A stretch of DNA of 64,000 nucleotides from Neoechinorhynchus agilis (GCA_051530055.1 CM121342.1:13454001-13518000); one strand, 5' to 3'. Counted from the stretch's first letter, positions 10,760-22,399 are shown. Notes: a model not told the origin generated them from the sequence alone. Made by a program: numbers and translations.

Positions 10760-11381
10760 TTACAGTCCTGAAATCCTTTTCTTCATTTCGGTGGCGTTAT
10801 CAGATACATGTTTATGAAACTCCTTAACAACTGTCTCATCTCTTACCAAATGTATCTTTCCATTAGCGACGATAATCCATCTAGGAAATAGGCACGCTCA
10901 ACCAATAATAATCGAAAACCTTCGGCTGAATGAATTATTCGTATCACACATTCGTTCTGTGCACTAAAATCGAATAATAGTCTCGTAATCATCAATTGGT
11001 CGTCTATAATGACGGGTTGTCTGGCACGATCGGATTTCATTTCTAGGCGAAAAATACATTGGTGGCGATCTTCTTCAAAGTCCCTTAATCTGAATTAACT
11101 TTACTGTTTCGATTGAGGACTGCGCATATTGGACACCTTAATGGACATTCGATATGACATTTAAAGTTGACTAAAGAGTAATTCCAAATGCAATAAAATC
11201 TTATCGCGAAAACATAGCCCGTCATAAATATGCAATCGTCTACGATCTCGTACTTTTTCATCGTGATCAAGAGTTCAGTTTTACAAAGGAACTGAGGAAC
11301 TTCAAATTGACTGTACCACGAGTTGGAGCATTCGCGAACAGCTTTATTCAGTGCATCACTCAGCAATCTACAATTGCGCTC
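10760..11381 (-). pseudogene. Broken copy of the two-exon unknown gene
   Basis: Duplicate of the gene at 19812-20473. Relative to that copy it has lost 37 bp in the second exon, near 10880. This removes an acidic stretch, shifts the frame and brings an early stop. It has also lost the first 30 or so codons at the duplication breakpoint (11381). Its intron is about 22 bp longer than in copy 2. It therefore cannot make the full protein. Confidence 0.75.
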
Positions 11382-11383
11382 TT

Positions 11384-11641
11384 AAAGGTCCGCAAGGATG
11401 TAATGTGTTCGTAAACTTCCTTCCTTCGAGTTTCAGTGATGGCGACTTGTACGATTTGTTCTGTCCGTACGGCATTGTCTTGTCGACCAAAGTTTTCTTT
11501 GATAGAGTAACCAATAGAAGCATATGCTTCGGCTTCGTTAGCTACGACAACCGTTCCGCTGCAGATGCTGCTATCAGAAGTCTTCATAACTGTGTTGTTG
11601 GTAACAAGAAGATTGACGTAGAATTGAAAAAAAATCAGTGA
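11384..11641 (+). pseudogene. CELF: CELF/Bruno-like RRM3 fragment
   Basis: About 85 residues match the third RNA-recognition motif of CELF/ETR-1/Bruno splicing and translation regulators. The start is G-P-Q-G-C-N-V-F-V, then an RNP2-like stretch, an RNP1 (C-F-G-F-V-S-Y) and a C-terminal V-E-L-K-K-N-Q followed by a stop. CELF proteins normally carry two upstream RRMs and a linker; none is seen in the window. The fragment starts 3-6 bases after the duplication breakpoint, so it is a 3' exon or processed piece joined to unrelated DNA. The RRM itself is open and could be a real last exon only if upstream exons lie across the breakpoint, which is unlikely. Confidence 0.75.
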
Positions 11642-12548
11642 ATTCTAAGTGCGCCGCGTCTTTGAACTTTAAACTTTAAGTTTTATTTTTGTCGGTTGTT
11701 TGCGTTTATTCATTTTTTATGTCGCTTTGTTCGGTTGGAGCAAATGTTCTTGGAATCTGCTGATTTTTTTATATAAATACCATTTCGCGATTTATCATGT
11801 TGATTGTTCTGTTTGTGTGCGATTGTGCTCACATGTAACCAATTGTTTTGTTTGTCCGATGAGCAAATTCCAATTAAAATCGATCACATTTTTAAACTTA
11901 GAATTGTAATGAAGATACTCCTGGCTAAGAGGTATTTAATTGCTACGAAATATTTCGAAGGAGGAAACCTCGTCATAAAACATTTGAACAATGGTAGCAA
12001 TAAAATACCTATTAATATAGGGTATCTTCACCACAATTTTAACTTTATCATCTACAAGCATTGTCTCTAAAAGATTAACATTTTTAAACTCTTCTTTGCC
12101 TTCTTCATCCAAAAGCCGAGTTTTTGTGTTCTCTGCGACTCGTTTTTTCAGACTGATTTTTAATCAACCCTGGTTTTGCATTTCACTAGTTTGAATAATT
12201 GTGGACGTGTGCGTAATTAACCCGCTTTGTTGTCGATCGTTCTTATCTAGGAACATTAAATAATAACAGCCTTTATTTTTTATCTTTTACTGTGCTGGAA
12301 AAGTAACGCATAGCTATTTAAAATAATGAAAAGTGGATCCTATTTATATCGTTGAAAGCTTCCTTTCAGTTGTGGAATGCGACTTCAATGGCACACAAAT
12401 TTCCTATAAGAGACAATAAACTAAAACTTGTAATATTTGTTCTTAGGGTGTATTTTGACAGCGATTGAGGCTGGTCATTGCATCGCACATTCAGAGAATT
12501 GAGTAAGCCCTTTACATTTCACACATATAAACTCGTTCTCTTGCGCAG
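11642..12548. other. Spacer between the duplication copies
   Basis: AT-rich sequence after the CELF-like fragment. It may be that gene's 3' UTR. No other gene supported. The last 70 bases lead into the second Penelope-like block and may belong to it. Confidence 0.45.
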
Positions 12549-13136
12549 TGGGCTAATCACCATCGCCAGGAAGCGAGATAATCGATACGCAAGTCCATTG
12601 ACAGCCGAAATAATTGGTCTGTATATAAGCAAATTTATGTTGAGATGCACATTACAGTTATGATTTGTTCATCGTCATTAACGGAGAAACAATTGGCGAT
12701 GGACAGAATAAACGCAATTTTCACTAATAATGGATATACACGTAAAAGGGAAATCACGCGGTTGCAGCAGCGGTGAGGAAAACCGATTCTCGGGAGTTCA
12801 TATATAATTGAAAAGTTCACTAGTGACTTTCGAAAGCTTCTGCGGCGATCGAGAATAGATGTTCGGATTATCCACAGAAGCGCGCCTATACTAAAGCGAA
12901 CCCTAGCGAGAACTGAGCATCATTAAACGCTCGAAATATGTCAAGCATCGTCCTTGATATGTGTATGCGCCGGAGAGATTTGCACCCGAAGCAAAGTCGT
13001 CTACGAGATGACCAACGAACGATGTTGGGCGATGACAATCGCGGGCGGGGATCATCTATAGATATGCAAAATTGAACGGCCTTTGCGTCAACGTTTGACG
13101 GAATACATTCGCAATGCACTGAATCCGGACGCAAAA
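12549..13136 (+). mobile_element. Penelope-like element fragment, duplicate
   Basis: Duplicate of 1-587 with a handful of substitutions. It has the same NGY-type linker, the same degraded GIY-YIG start and the same internal stops. It breaks off at 13136, one base after the point where copy 1 diverges. Confidence 0.6.
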
Positions 13137-13337
13137 TCATGGCCATACCGCGGGTAAAACACCACGCATAGTGCTACAGCGACGGAGAAGTAAAACTCTC
13201 GATGCCAGTTAAGTTTGTGGTCAAGGACCCCTAACGGTTGGAAGGGATATGATGTTTACGCAGACAATGCGGGGAAGAGTTCTAGAAATCAGCGCGACAA
13301 ATGCCCAGATCTATTCGACAATGAGCATGAACTTTCG
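13137..13337. other. Filler replacing 3.7 kb in duplication copy 2
   Basis: 201 bp with no match elsewhere in the window. It joins the Penelope-like block to the Gypsy A integrase exactly at an ATG (13338). An open frame from 13215 runs into the integrase, but its first 41 residues resemble nothing I know. Confidence 0.6.
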
Positions 13338-14334
13338 ATGAAGTCTTTGGCCAGGATATACGTCTGGTGGCCACGATTGGATAAAGCGATCGAAGACTAT
13401 GTGAGTCGATGTCAGGCGTGTCAAGAATGGCTACCGAAGCAACCAGAGGTGGATATGATACCTTGGGATGTGCCGAGGACTCCCTGGGAGCGGATCCACA
13501 TAGATTACGCTGGTCCAGTGCAGAACACAGTGTGGCTCATCGTGGTCGATGCGTTCACGAAGTGGCCAGAGGTAATCGAAGTGCGCTCGACGCCGATTAT
13601 TCTGCCTTTTTTTATCCAAAAAAAATGTGGCCATGGATAACAGTTCAAGCATCCGATCCGAAACGTTTCAAGACATCCTAATGAGTAATGGAAGTAAACC
13701 TATTTATTGGACACCATACCACCCTCGTACTAACTGTCAAGCCGATCAATTTGTTCGAACAGTAAAAGAGAGGGTTTTCAGATGTTTCCCTCGATGCGCG
13801 TACGAAAAACAATTACAAAGCTTTCTATTAAGCTACAGAAACTGTCCAAATGCGACGACCGGGGTAAGTCCTGCGGTGGCGATGTTCGGACGCCCAATTC
13901 GAGTACTATTCGATAACCTTCACAAGGACGACCACGACACTAGGGTGGAAAAAAAAGAAAAATGGAAGGATAAGCACGACCAAGGCTCAAAATGGAGGGA
14001 ATTCGAGAAGAACGAGCAGGTGTGGTGCAAGACGCAACATGATCGACGATGGTGTTCAGAGCGAGTGGAGAATCGAAATGGTCCCGTCTCCTATAAAGTT
14101 AGGACCGAAAGAGGGATAGAGAGAAAACACGCTGATCACCTGAGACCAGCAGTAGCCATAGCAGAGGCAGGGGAATTGCCGCACGGGGAACAAACGCCCA
14201 ATGAGCCCATCAATGATGAACCAACGAATGAGACGGAAAGGGGATCCAATGTCACGGACCCATTGCGAAGGAGTACGAGAATACGACGTCGACCTGAGTG
14301 GTTAAGCGATTACGACACCTCCGGTCTCAATTAA
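13338..14334 (+). pseudogene. Gypsy A integrase remnant, duplicate
   Basis: Two overlapping frames (to 13640, and 13627-14334) cover the zinc-binding C-C pair, the D-Y-A-G-P core and the C-terminal part. The catalytic E position reads D, as in copy 1. A frameshift in the A-rich run near 13620 separates the first D from the rest. The tail carries R-R-S-T-R-I-R-R-R. Confidence 0.85.
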
Positions 14335-14501
14335 GGAGGGGAGAAATGTTATATAGTGAGCCATCATGACACGCACTGCGCGTCCGATCGATAATGACCA
14401 AACGATGTTTGTGGGTGTGTGCGTTTGTTTTTGGTTTTTGCAGTTGGTCAGGTTTTGAAAAAACGTTAATAAAACTTATCATGAAGAGTGAAGATACTTC
14501 A
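13338..14501 (+). mobile_element. Gypsy A, 5'-truncated duplicate (integrase to 3' LTR)
   Basis: Matches 4290-5453 at about 99%. It keeps the integrase core, the basic tail, the polypurine tract and the 3' LTR (14347-14501). Without 5' LTR, gag or RT it is a dead relic. The two integrase remnants differ by a few substitutions (one M to V change) and by A-run lengths. Confidence 0.92.
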
Positions 14502-15307
14502 ACGGCGTATGTTCGAAAATAAAGATTATCATTACAACAGCTCGCCCAAGTGTCCATTTAAAAACCTGATCAATCATGCGGTTAGCAAATCAAGTAATGT
14601 TTCCACAAGTCTCGATAACCAAACAACATTCAAATTTTAGCGCTTACTTGCAGTTTCGGTTATTTTTTAGTCTTTAACCGCACTGCTTATATCTAAGAAT
14701 TTCGAATTATTGGTTCGATCGTCTTTCAGGGAAACGTTTTTGGAATTTAATTCTAGATTCTATTCTTTACGGCCATCTCGGTCACCTATGAATTCAAAAA
14801 CGATTTATTAGACCTAACGTGCCCTCCAAAACATTCTTCACCACTTTTCTGTTTTAAAAAATGAAAGATAACCTTTCATATAGACTTACTTATTGTGATG
14901 ATGCTCCATATTTGCAAACGGCTTTCTTGGGGTGCAGCGAATCCAAATAGGATCGCGTTATAATGGAGACTATATTTATTCGCCAGGTTGGAACAGTTGA
15001 AGGCAATAAGGCGGATTTCAAAGTGAATCTTAGTTCAGTGTGAATGTAACTATAACCAATATGTTTTTAGACCTCGATAGAGGCACAAAATTATGCCGAA
15101 ATATTGGAAATTTTACGCCAGATACGAATAAGCATAATTTGTTTGCAACCTTGATAAGTCTTAAGTCTAACATTGAAGTTTCGTGGGTGCTGGGATCAAA
15201 GAGATTGTTCTTTATCTGTTGAAAATGAAGCTGAGATCGGATTCGCGGCGGCTGTTGAACATGTATCCTTATTTTTGCTTTTTTTTGTAGACTCGCCCGC
15301 CGGTTAC

Positions 15308-15594
15308 TTTTTATTAAGTATCTATGTGCGGTCTTTTATTCTCGGTTGATAATTTTTCTTGTGTGGTCCGAATCCGTTACCGCCAGTGATGCACAACCAA
15401 AGGGGACGAAATACTGATGAAAGGAGGAAACTCACTGATGAGTTTGGCCTCCTGGAGGTATCTGAGGATCGGCAGGAATGTACAAACTCATAACCGGATG
15501 GTTTAGGGTATTGAGTGACCAGATCGGAGGGCTGTGTGTCCAAGGAACATTATCAGCCGAGAATAAAAGGCGGCACATAGATACTTAATAAAAA
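15308..15594. mobile_element. Foldback/MITE-like element, copy 2
   Basis: Same 287 bp unit as 6261-6547. Here the arms 15308-15353 and 15549-15594 pair at 43 of 46 positions, so copy 2 is closer to the original inverted repeat. The internal palindrome is kept. Confidence 0.72.
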
Positions 15595-15827
15595 TGTTGC
15601 CTTGTGTTTTAAAGCATCAAACGACAAATGCATTGCCAATAAAGATATCTTTCAAATTCGAATTCTCCCTGTCAAAAACCAAGAAGGCTCTTAAGAAAAT
15701 TGAGCATAAATGAAGAACGTAAAGCTTTACAAATATGTCTAATAGTTTTTACACTGATAAAGAGCATTGGAAACATGAAATAAATATTTTATTACTTAAT
15801 CTACTAAAACTATTTAAAATAATTGTA

Positions 15828-17294
15828 TCACAAATCAGCTGTTTCGCCATCCTCTTCCAATTCATCTATCACGATTTCGCCCTTATCAAGGGCCCATGGC
15901 TGCACCTCCGCGGTTCCCGTCAATATAAACGATAATCCTGAAATGAAATAACAAACAGCACAAATGCTAAATACAATGCGCCACTGGCTTGCCGATCCAT
16001 CTTTTACTATCACGCCGACCATTGTCGGGCACAATACGCCTGGCAGGATTCCAAACGTGTTAGAAATGCCCCAGATTATGCCAGCAAATCTTGGCGCCAT
16101 GTCGTTGGCACTGCAATACATCCCACCTCCTGTATTAAATCCTGTCGTCGCCAAGACCAGCGTAAACAGCAGGGTACCGGCCCAAGCTGTCTTGGCCGTC
16201 ACAAATCCTGTAAGGAATATGAAAATTCCAGGTAGAAAGTTTCCAAGTGCTGTAAAAACTTTTCGGGCTTTTGTACGATCCATTGTTCCGGCGTTAATAA
16301 GTTTATCGCACATTACTCCGCAGATCAAAGTCATTAGCCAGTAGAAGATATAGGGTACCGAACCCAAAAATCCGCTTTTCTTAACGTTGAAATTCAGAAC
16401 GTCCTTGCTGTACGTACTTATGTTTGTCAGTAGAGTAAAAAATCCAACAGCCTTGAAAAAATGAGATGTAAACATTCCCCAACAAGGGATTGATGTAAAT
16501 ATGGCCTTGTACGGAACCTTTGGAGCTTCGCCAATTGCTGAAGAAATTGGTTTGTTTTGGCAAATATACTCGAGTTCGCGTTTGGGGATAAAGTGGTGAT
16601 CTTCTGGCCGCGATCTTGCCAAAAGTGCCCATGCAATCGTCCACATTATTCCAAAGATTCCAGACACATAGAAAACCAGGGGCCATCCGTCCAAAAACGA
16701 TTGCTCGCAAAGGACGGCGGATAGCGGAAGAGCGACAATTGTGCCCAATTGTGCTCCGGAATTGCTTATAGCAATTAATTGACTTCTTTCCTGAGCAGGA
16801 GCCCATTCACTGAGTAAATGTAAAAGCGCAGGCCAGTTGACGCTTGCAAGAAATCCAAGAAAAAAACGTACCAAAAACATTAGAACTGGACTTATGTTGG
16901 CTGCGAATGGCGTCGCCAGAGTACACAAAGAACTTCCAGTTACTGATATTATCAACACTCGTTGAGGTCCGAGTTTGAATGCCAGAACGCCTCCAATTGC
17001 TTGAGTTAAAAGATATCCGTAGAAATATGCAGACAAGATGTATCCTTGGACTTTTCGATTCCAGTCAATTACATTCTTATTGGAAGAGGATGTATTTAGT
17101 TCTTGATAATGACCTTTCGTTTCATTGAAAACAACGCTGGTCAAGTTTGCTTTATCTGTCATACTAACAATCGCCTGAGTAAGATTTACCCGTTGGAGAT
17201 AGTTGACTACCAAGCATAAACATGCCAAGATTGCGATCATCAGCCGGGTGGAGCAAACGAGTCGAGGAGCAGGAGTGTTTCTCGGTTGATTCAT
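15828..17294 (-). CDS. SLC17-family anion transporter, copy 2
   Basis: Duplicate of 6782-8248 with the same length (488 residues) and the same start context. It differs by about two synonymous or conservative changes, the visible protein change being I to L near the C-terminus. All features of copy 1 hold: about 12 helices, glycosylated first loop, and the S-E-W-A-P-A-Q-E-R-S signature. Both copies are open, so the locus encodes two almost identical transporters. The 5' flanks are also duplicated, so both should share regulation. Confidence 0.92.
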   Translation of the reverse strand: MNQPRNTPAPRLVCSTRLMIAILACLCLVVNYLQRVNLTQAIVSMTDKANLTSVVFNETKGHYQELNTSSSNKNVIDWNRKVQGYILSAYFYGYLLTQAIGGVLAFKLGPQRVLIISVTGSSLCTLATPFAANISPVLMFLVRFFLGFLASVNWPALLHLLSEWAPAQERSQLIAISNSGAQLGTIVALPLSAVLCEQSFLDGWPLVFYVSGIFGIMWTIAWALLARSRPEDHHFIPKRELEYICQNKPISSAIGEAPKVPYKAIFTSIPCWGMFTSHFFKAVGFFTLLTNISTYSKDVLNFNVKKSGFLGSVPYIFYWLMTLICGVMCDKLINAGTMDRTKARKVFTALGNFLPGIFIFLTGFVTAKTAWAGTLLFTLVLATTGFNTGGGMYCSANDMAPRFAGIIWGISNTFGILPGVLCPTMVGVIVKDGSASQWRIVFSICAVCYFISGLSFILTGTAEVQPWALDKGEIVIDELEEDGETADL

Positions 17295-18568
17295 CTATAA
17301 ATGCGAGTCCACAGGAAAAGTTCTTGAAGATTTCTAAGTTCGATTTTGGTGTACTGATATAATCGTCGCTCTTTTCTCTGGAGAATGAATTGATCGATAT
17401 GATTCGACGAAAATTGGCACAAGAAATCTATCAGAAAGTTTAGAAGCTGTTTTCCGCAATGAGAGTTCGTTAATGAAAATCGATACTCCTTAGATGTATG
17501 AAAAAAATGAGCCCTACTTAAACTCACAAAGGAAAACCTCTTGGGCTCTATTCAATTGATGATCGCGTCAATACAAACATTACCTAGATAGTTGCGACGA
17601 ATTAAGAGGTTGGCTTTCAGCTACATTCAGCAAGCTTCAAGGAAACCGATCAATCCCCTTCTGTTGGCGACCAGCTTCACCGCCTTTAAGCAAAACGATT
17701 GAATGAAACTCAAACATCGCAGAAATTCGGATAAATAAGCGACCTTGATAACGTATAAAAAAATTTTTGTTGAAATAAGAAAGATCACCTAAGTGCCGTA
17801 TTGATATGTTTTTTAGATATAAAGTTTTATGAGAATTGGTTCGCTGTTAAAGCAATTGAAGTTCCGATCGCTCGGTTAAAGGATTTCGAGTGAGATGAAC
17901 AAAGCTGAAAATGTCCGGTAAAAATATAAAACGTTAAAGACGATAAAACGCAAATAAAGTACTACGTTTCAACTAACTGACTGGAATGAATTTGAAGACA
18001 ATAATTTATTAATCATCGAGAGAAATTTCTTTGGAATGATAAAGCTAATCAATACAAAAGAACAAATATGTTTTTAGAAGTGTTTTATTCGGGATTCACA
18101 AAATGGAAGCAGTCTTATGCAAATATTTACAGTCGAATAAACCCGTCGCAGTAAGATAGCGCCTTGAGCTAAGGAGATTTTTTGCACTTCGTAATTTTGT
18201 TGGAAAATTTAAGTCCTGTCAGAAATGTATTCCCTTGGTCTTTATTATAATCGCACAGGTACAAAGGTCAAGAAAAACCAACAGCGCATTTCATAAATAT
18301 AAAATTCAACTATGCCGATTTTTTTGCATCGCAAGTTATTTTAATGCTTGATTTTTGCTTTGACGGTTACAAAATAGCGCAATGTTTTTGCTACAATTTC
18401 ACACAATCATTTTTAAAAAGATTTTACTGTAAGTTCGGCGGTGCTTTACTTGTCCAGTTCGTTCATCGAATACTTTAGATTAAACCCCATCGCATTTTAA
18501 AGAGTAACATTCACAAAAGTATTTCCTTATAACTTTTACTAGGAATTCGGATAATATGTGGCTCAAAT

Positions 18569-19224
18569 TTAATCTTCATCGTCCTCAGACACGTATAATC
18601 TCATCGAGGATAGCATGGTACCGACTGGGTTCACGGTGTAACTCTCATTTGCAGTTCTCAGCGATTAAAACAAATTCTTGAGCGTTTCACTTTCATCAAG
18701 ATCCTCGAGCCCGGAATCGCTTTAAAAGTCCGACGACTGTGACGAACTGGTACATAACAACTCTTTGTCTATACTCTTTAAAATATCATTTCCGTCAATA
18801 GAAGTGCAATCATTCTTGATACTTCAAGGTTCCTAGGCGCCTTCCATCAATCCACTTCTACCCTTGGCAAAGTCACCGTGGATCGCCTTTGGTATCAGAT
18901 CAGGTTGAAATCTAACGTTCATAGAAGATGTCACGTATTTTTCATGAAGCTCCGGAACAAGGCCAAGTTGGTCTACGCAATCTGCCTTATGCGCTTTAAG
19001 CCAACCGCAATACAGTTTGGAGCTTTGTGTTCCCATTGTTTGAGTAATTTGATGAGAAGGATTACAAGGGACGGCTGATACGCTCCGGACTGCATTAATT
19101 TTGGAATACAGCAATTTGTGACCGCGTCTCGTTATTTTTGCAACTCCGGTTTGCTTGCCCCGTTCAAAAGCGATCGTGCGAATGTTTGGATTGCATAAAA
19201 ACTGGCGGCATATTGAACACAGAG
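18569..19224 (-). pseudogene. Frame with four in-frame stops, copy 2 (unrecognised)
   Basis: Duplicate of 9525-10180 with the same four stops and three or so substitutions. Function unrecognised. Because the stops predate the duplication, they are not assembly errors of one copy. Confidence 0.3.
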
Positions 19225-19811
19225 AAATTTTATTCTTTTTAATCTCTTTTGCAATTTATATAGGGAATGTTGTTTCAAGCGATTTCGAACAGCATCTCGG
19301 ATCTGTGAAATTGAGTATTTTTCTTTTATATTTAGAGGGAATCGATTTGTAAAAATGTATAGGGCAAGCAGTTAATTTTTTAGCCTGATTTTTGGTAGCG
19401 TTATTTATACAACTAACTAGAATTGCCCTTGGAATGAAATTTTGGTCATAAGCCTTTTCAAACTGGTTACACAAACAAAGTAGAATGATATATCTCAAAT
19501 TGAGCTTGCCGTCATGGACAGCGAAGAAGTGAATTCGACCATGTGATAGATGAACATTTTTTTATCAAAAATCAAAAAGGTATTTTATGGCTCTTAAATT
19601 AATTGGCGATTATCGTTAAACTTTCAGAAAAGTGCACGATTGTTTTGAAGACATTGAATAGTTAACGTCCTAATAAACTATAGTGACCAGTCAAAGAATT
19701 CTTAAACGACATTACGACATTCAACTGTTAAAGAGAAGTCGCTTAGTAGGACAAAGAGGCGCGATAATATGGTAAGATGATCTTCTTTGAGATCTCAATT
19801 AATTCGCTTTT

Positions 19812-20473
19812 TTACAGTCCTGAAATCCTTTTCTTCATTTCGGTGGCGTTATCAGATAGATGTTTATGAAACTCCTTAACAACTGTCTCATCTCTTACCA
19901 AATGTATCTTTCCATTAGCGACGATAATCCTGTCATCGATATCGTCAACGAAGTCTTCTTCATCTAGGAAATAGGCACGCTCAACCAATAAGAATTGAAA
20001 ACCTTCGGCTGAATGAATTATTCGTATCACACATTCGTTCTGTGCACTAAAATCGAATAATAGTCTCGTAATCATCAATTGGTCGTCTATAATGACGGGT
20101 TGTCTGGCACGATCGGATTTCATTTCTAGGCGAAAAATACATTGGTGGCGATCTTAACTTTACTGTTTCGATTGAGGACTGCGCATATTGGACACCTTAA
20201 TGGACATTCGATATGACATTTAAAGTTGACTAAAGAGTAATTCCAAATGCAATAAAATCTTAACGCGAAAACATAGCCCGTCATAAATATGCAATCGTCT
20301 ACGATCTCGTACTTTTTCATCGTGATCAAGAGTTCAGTTTTACAAAGGAACTGAGGAACTTCAAATTGACTGTACCATGAGTTGGAGCATTCGTGAACAG
20401 CTTTATTCAGTGCATCACTCAGCAATCTACAATTGCGCTCAATGAATATCTCACAGAGAACGACCGATTCCAT
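19812..20473 (-). CDS. Two-exon protein of unknown function, intact copy
   Basis: Model: exon 1 20473-20164 and exon 2 20125-19812, joined across a 38 bp GT-AG intron (20126-20163), giving 207 residues with no stop. I chose the ATG at 20473. An open extension upstream to 20518 exists, but its first codon lies beside a possible 5' UTR intron. The protein is cysteine-rich in the first half (including C-P-L-R-C-P-I-C) and has an acidic stretch (D-E-E-D-F-V-D-D-I-D-D) in the second. No signal peptide or clear membrane helix. No family recognised. The damaged twin is at 10760-11381, so this copy is probably the working one. Confidence 0.5.
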
Positions 20474-21084
20474 TTTCGAGAATCTAAAATGTAAGCAGTG
20501 ACTATGGAAAGGGAACATTTACAGAAAATATCATTTGAAAACAGAATCAAAGCTTGACTCGTTACTCTTCGAATCGGCGCTCGCTTTTTCTAAGCTGCTT
20601 CGCCTGCCGATCTCAATGAAGGCAGTAGTAGTTCTCCTTTTGCGTTGAACGTGACTCCAATAGCAAACGCCAAATGCTATTGAACATGCGAACGCCATAG
20701 AAGTGAAAGGGCAACCCTGGACGCAGTTGACATTATCCACAAAATTTAGCCATTTAGAAAATATTATGCCTTTTTATGTTCAAATTGCAAAACATCTCTG
20801 AACGAACCAAAATTAAAGTCTTAAATGTTTCCGCTGTCCAGCCGCTTCTATTGAAATAGATTTAGCGCATGGAAAACTAAAATGCCGAGGAAGGGATGTT
20901 CTAAATTTGAAGAATCGGAGTGCAGAGCAATTATGAAGCAACGACAATTTGCCTCATGGAATTAAACTTTTCTCACTTTTTCCAATGGAGACCCGCTTTC
21001 TAATCAATATTTCATCTGATTTTCAAAGAAACGCGGAAATAATTCTTAGGACTAATCAATTTCTTGTTCTGGGAGCTTCCTCTC
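20474..21084. other. Intergenic
   Basis: Upstream of the unknown gene. An open minus frame at 20531-20740 has one hydrophobic stretch but no ATG at its start, so I do not call it. Nothing else seen. Confidence 0.4.
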
Positions 21085-22345
21085 TAACTCTTATCCGAAG
21101 TGCGCCAATTAATTGACTTTCCAACACGTCTTGATGCTCAAATCTAGAAAGTATTCATGAATATCGATGTCTACTCATACACCTCTAAACTTCCTCCTCC
21201 TGCGAACTCTGACTACTTTCCTGCCATTATCACTCCCTCCACATCACCTCAGCATCCAAAATCACCTCGCTTACCAGTCGGAGATAAAGGGGATGATAAC
21301 ATTTACAATTTAATGAAATTGTACAATTTTATAATTCACGCCCTGCACTCTGACTACACAAATCACCCTTCCTTGTCCAAGTCCTCCTTAACATCAATCA
21401 TACAATATTCCATAACTTCGATAATACCTTAGAAATTTATCAGATTATATAACCGGGACCTACCATGGATAACCCCCATCTTGAAACTGCTTCAAAATCA
21501 AGCATCTAAGGCCATCGTAATAAATCACCTGACTTTCCTCGTTTACAAAAAACGCCATCTCACAAAATACTTATTACCCGCAAAAACTTCCTTTCCTTCA
21601 AAATTCGTTAATGTGGCAATTGAACATGGTGGCAGGCCCTCAAGGACTCTCTTGGTTTACACAATCCTGATCGCACCCCAAATTTGTCCTCTTCTTTACT
21701 GAAACATGTCCTAGACTCCCCAAAAACTATTATTACCACAACTAACACTTCTGTCAACTCGCCAATACTCCCCTTAGTTTCGCCATACGAAGTCCTACAA
21801 AATCTCAAGAAATTACCTCGAAATTCGTCCCATCAATCCGAAATCCAAAATTGCGCTCTTCGCTGCATCATTCCGAGCTCATAGACATTCTTACCTTCAT
21901 TATAAATCACAGCTTTTTATATGGCATCCACCCCTCATGCCTAAAACTGCTTAAGTGATTCTTCTTCTGAAAAATGGACATACGATTTCCACCGAATCAT
22001 TCCGTCCAATATCCATTCTACCCGCTCTTTCAAAGGTCATCGAAAAATGTTTCCAACCTCGCCTTCTTATACTTCTTAAAAAGAAACTATCGCCCCTACA
22101 AATCGGTTTCCGGTCCCAATTTTCTGCAACGGGTGCCCTACTTTACATTTACAAACACGAGCCTACGCAACCTCGACAATAATCCCACTCACGTCACCCG
22201 TTTCATTCAACTGGACTTATCGAAAGCATTCGATTCCGTGGACCATTCACTACTCCTCCAGGCCTGTTCCGATTTCGGTCTAAACTTGTGGTAGATTTAC
22301 TGGCTAGCTTTTTTTCACAATCGTCAACAATGACCACTACCATAG
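21085..22345 (+). mobile_element. LINE copy 1 (EN end and RT start), decayed
   Basis: Part of a non-LTR retrotransposon with an apurinic-like endonuclease followed by RT (Jockey/CR1-like group). The end of the endonuclease domain is at about 21150-21250 (S-K-L-P-P-P-A-N-S-D). A linker follows, then RT motifs: F-R-P-I-S-I-L-P-A-L-S-K-V-I-E-K at about 22000 and D-L-S-K-A-F-D-S-V-D-H at about 22215. Stops and frameshifts are frequent, and the copy ends before the catalytic Y-x-D-D. Paralogous to 37010-39070. Confidence 0.8.
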
Positions 22346-22399
22346 GATGGCTGCGGATATCCCATCGGGTGCAGAGTTCCGATCTAATAATGAATGCTT

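Larger units (their letters stand above)
1..11381. repeat. Segmental duplication, copy 1
   Basis: Two blocks recur downstream at near identity: 1-587 (as 12549-13136) and about 4290-11381 (as 13338-20440). The order and orientation are conserved, so this is one tandem duplication of about 12.5 kb. The interval 588-4289, holding the 5' part of Gypsy A and its flank, has no counterpart in copy 2. The right edge is sharp: homology stops at 11381, and copy 1 continues with a CELF-like RRM fragment. The left edge lies outside the window. Over the 1.47 kb transporter gene I saw only about two substitutions, so the duplication is recent. Confidence 0.93.
12549..20440. repeat. Segmental duplication, copy 2
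   Basis: Second copy of the tandem duplication. The block 12549-13136 matches 1-587, and 13338-20440 matches 4290-11381. The offset drifts from 9048 to about 9059 through small indels. The 201 bp between the two blocks replaces 3.7 kb of copy 1. At the right end copy 2 keeps the intact 5' exon of the unknown two-exon gene, which copy 1 has lost. Confidence 0.93.

Noticed and set aside
20531-20740. Small membrane-protein frame upstream of the unknown gene
   Set aside because: Starts with GTG; the internal ATG leaves no family or splice support.
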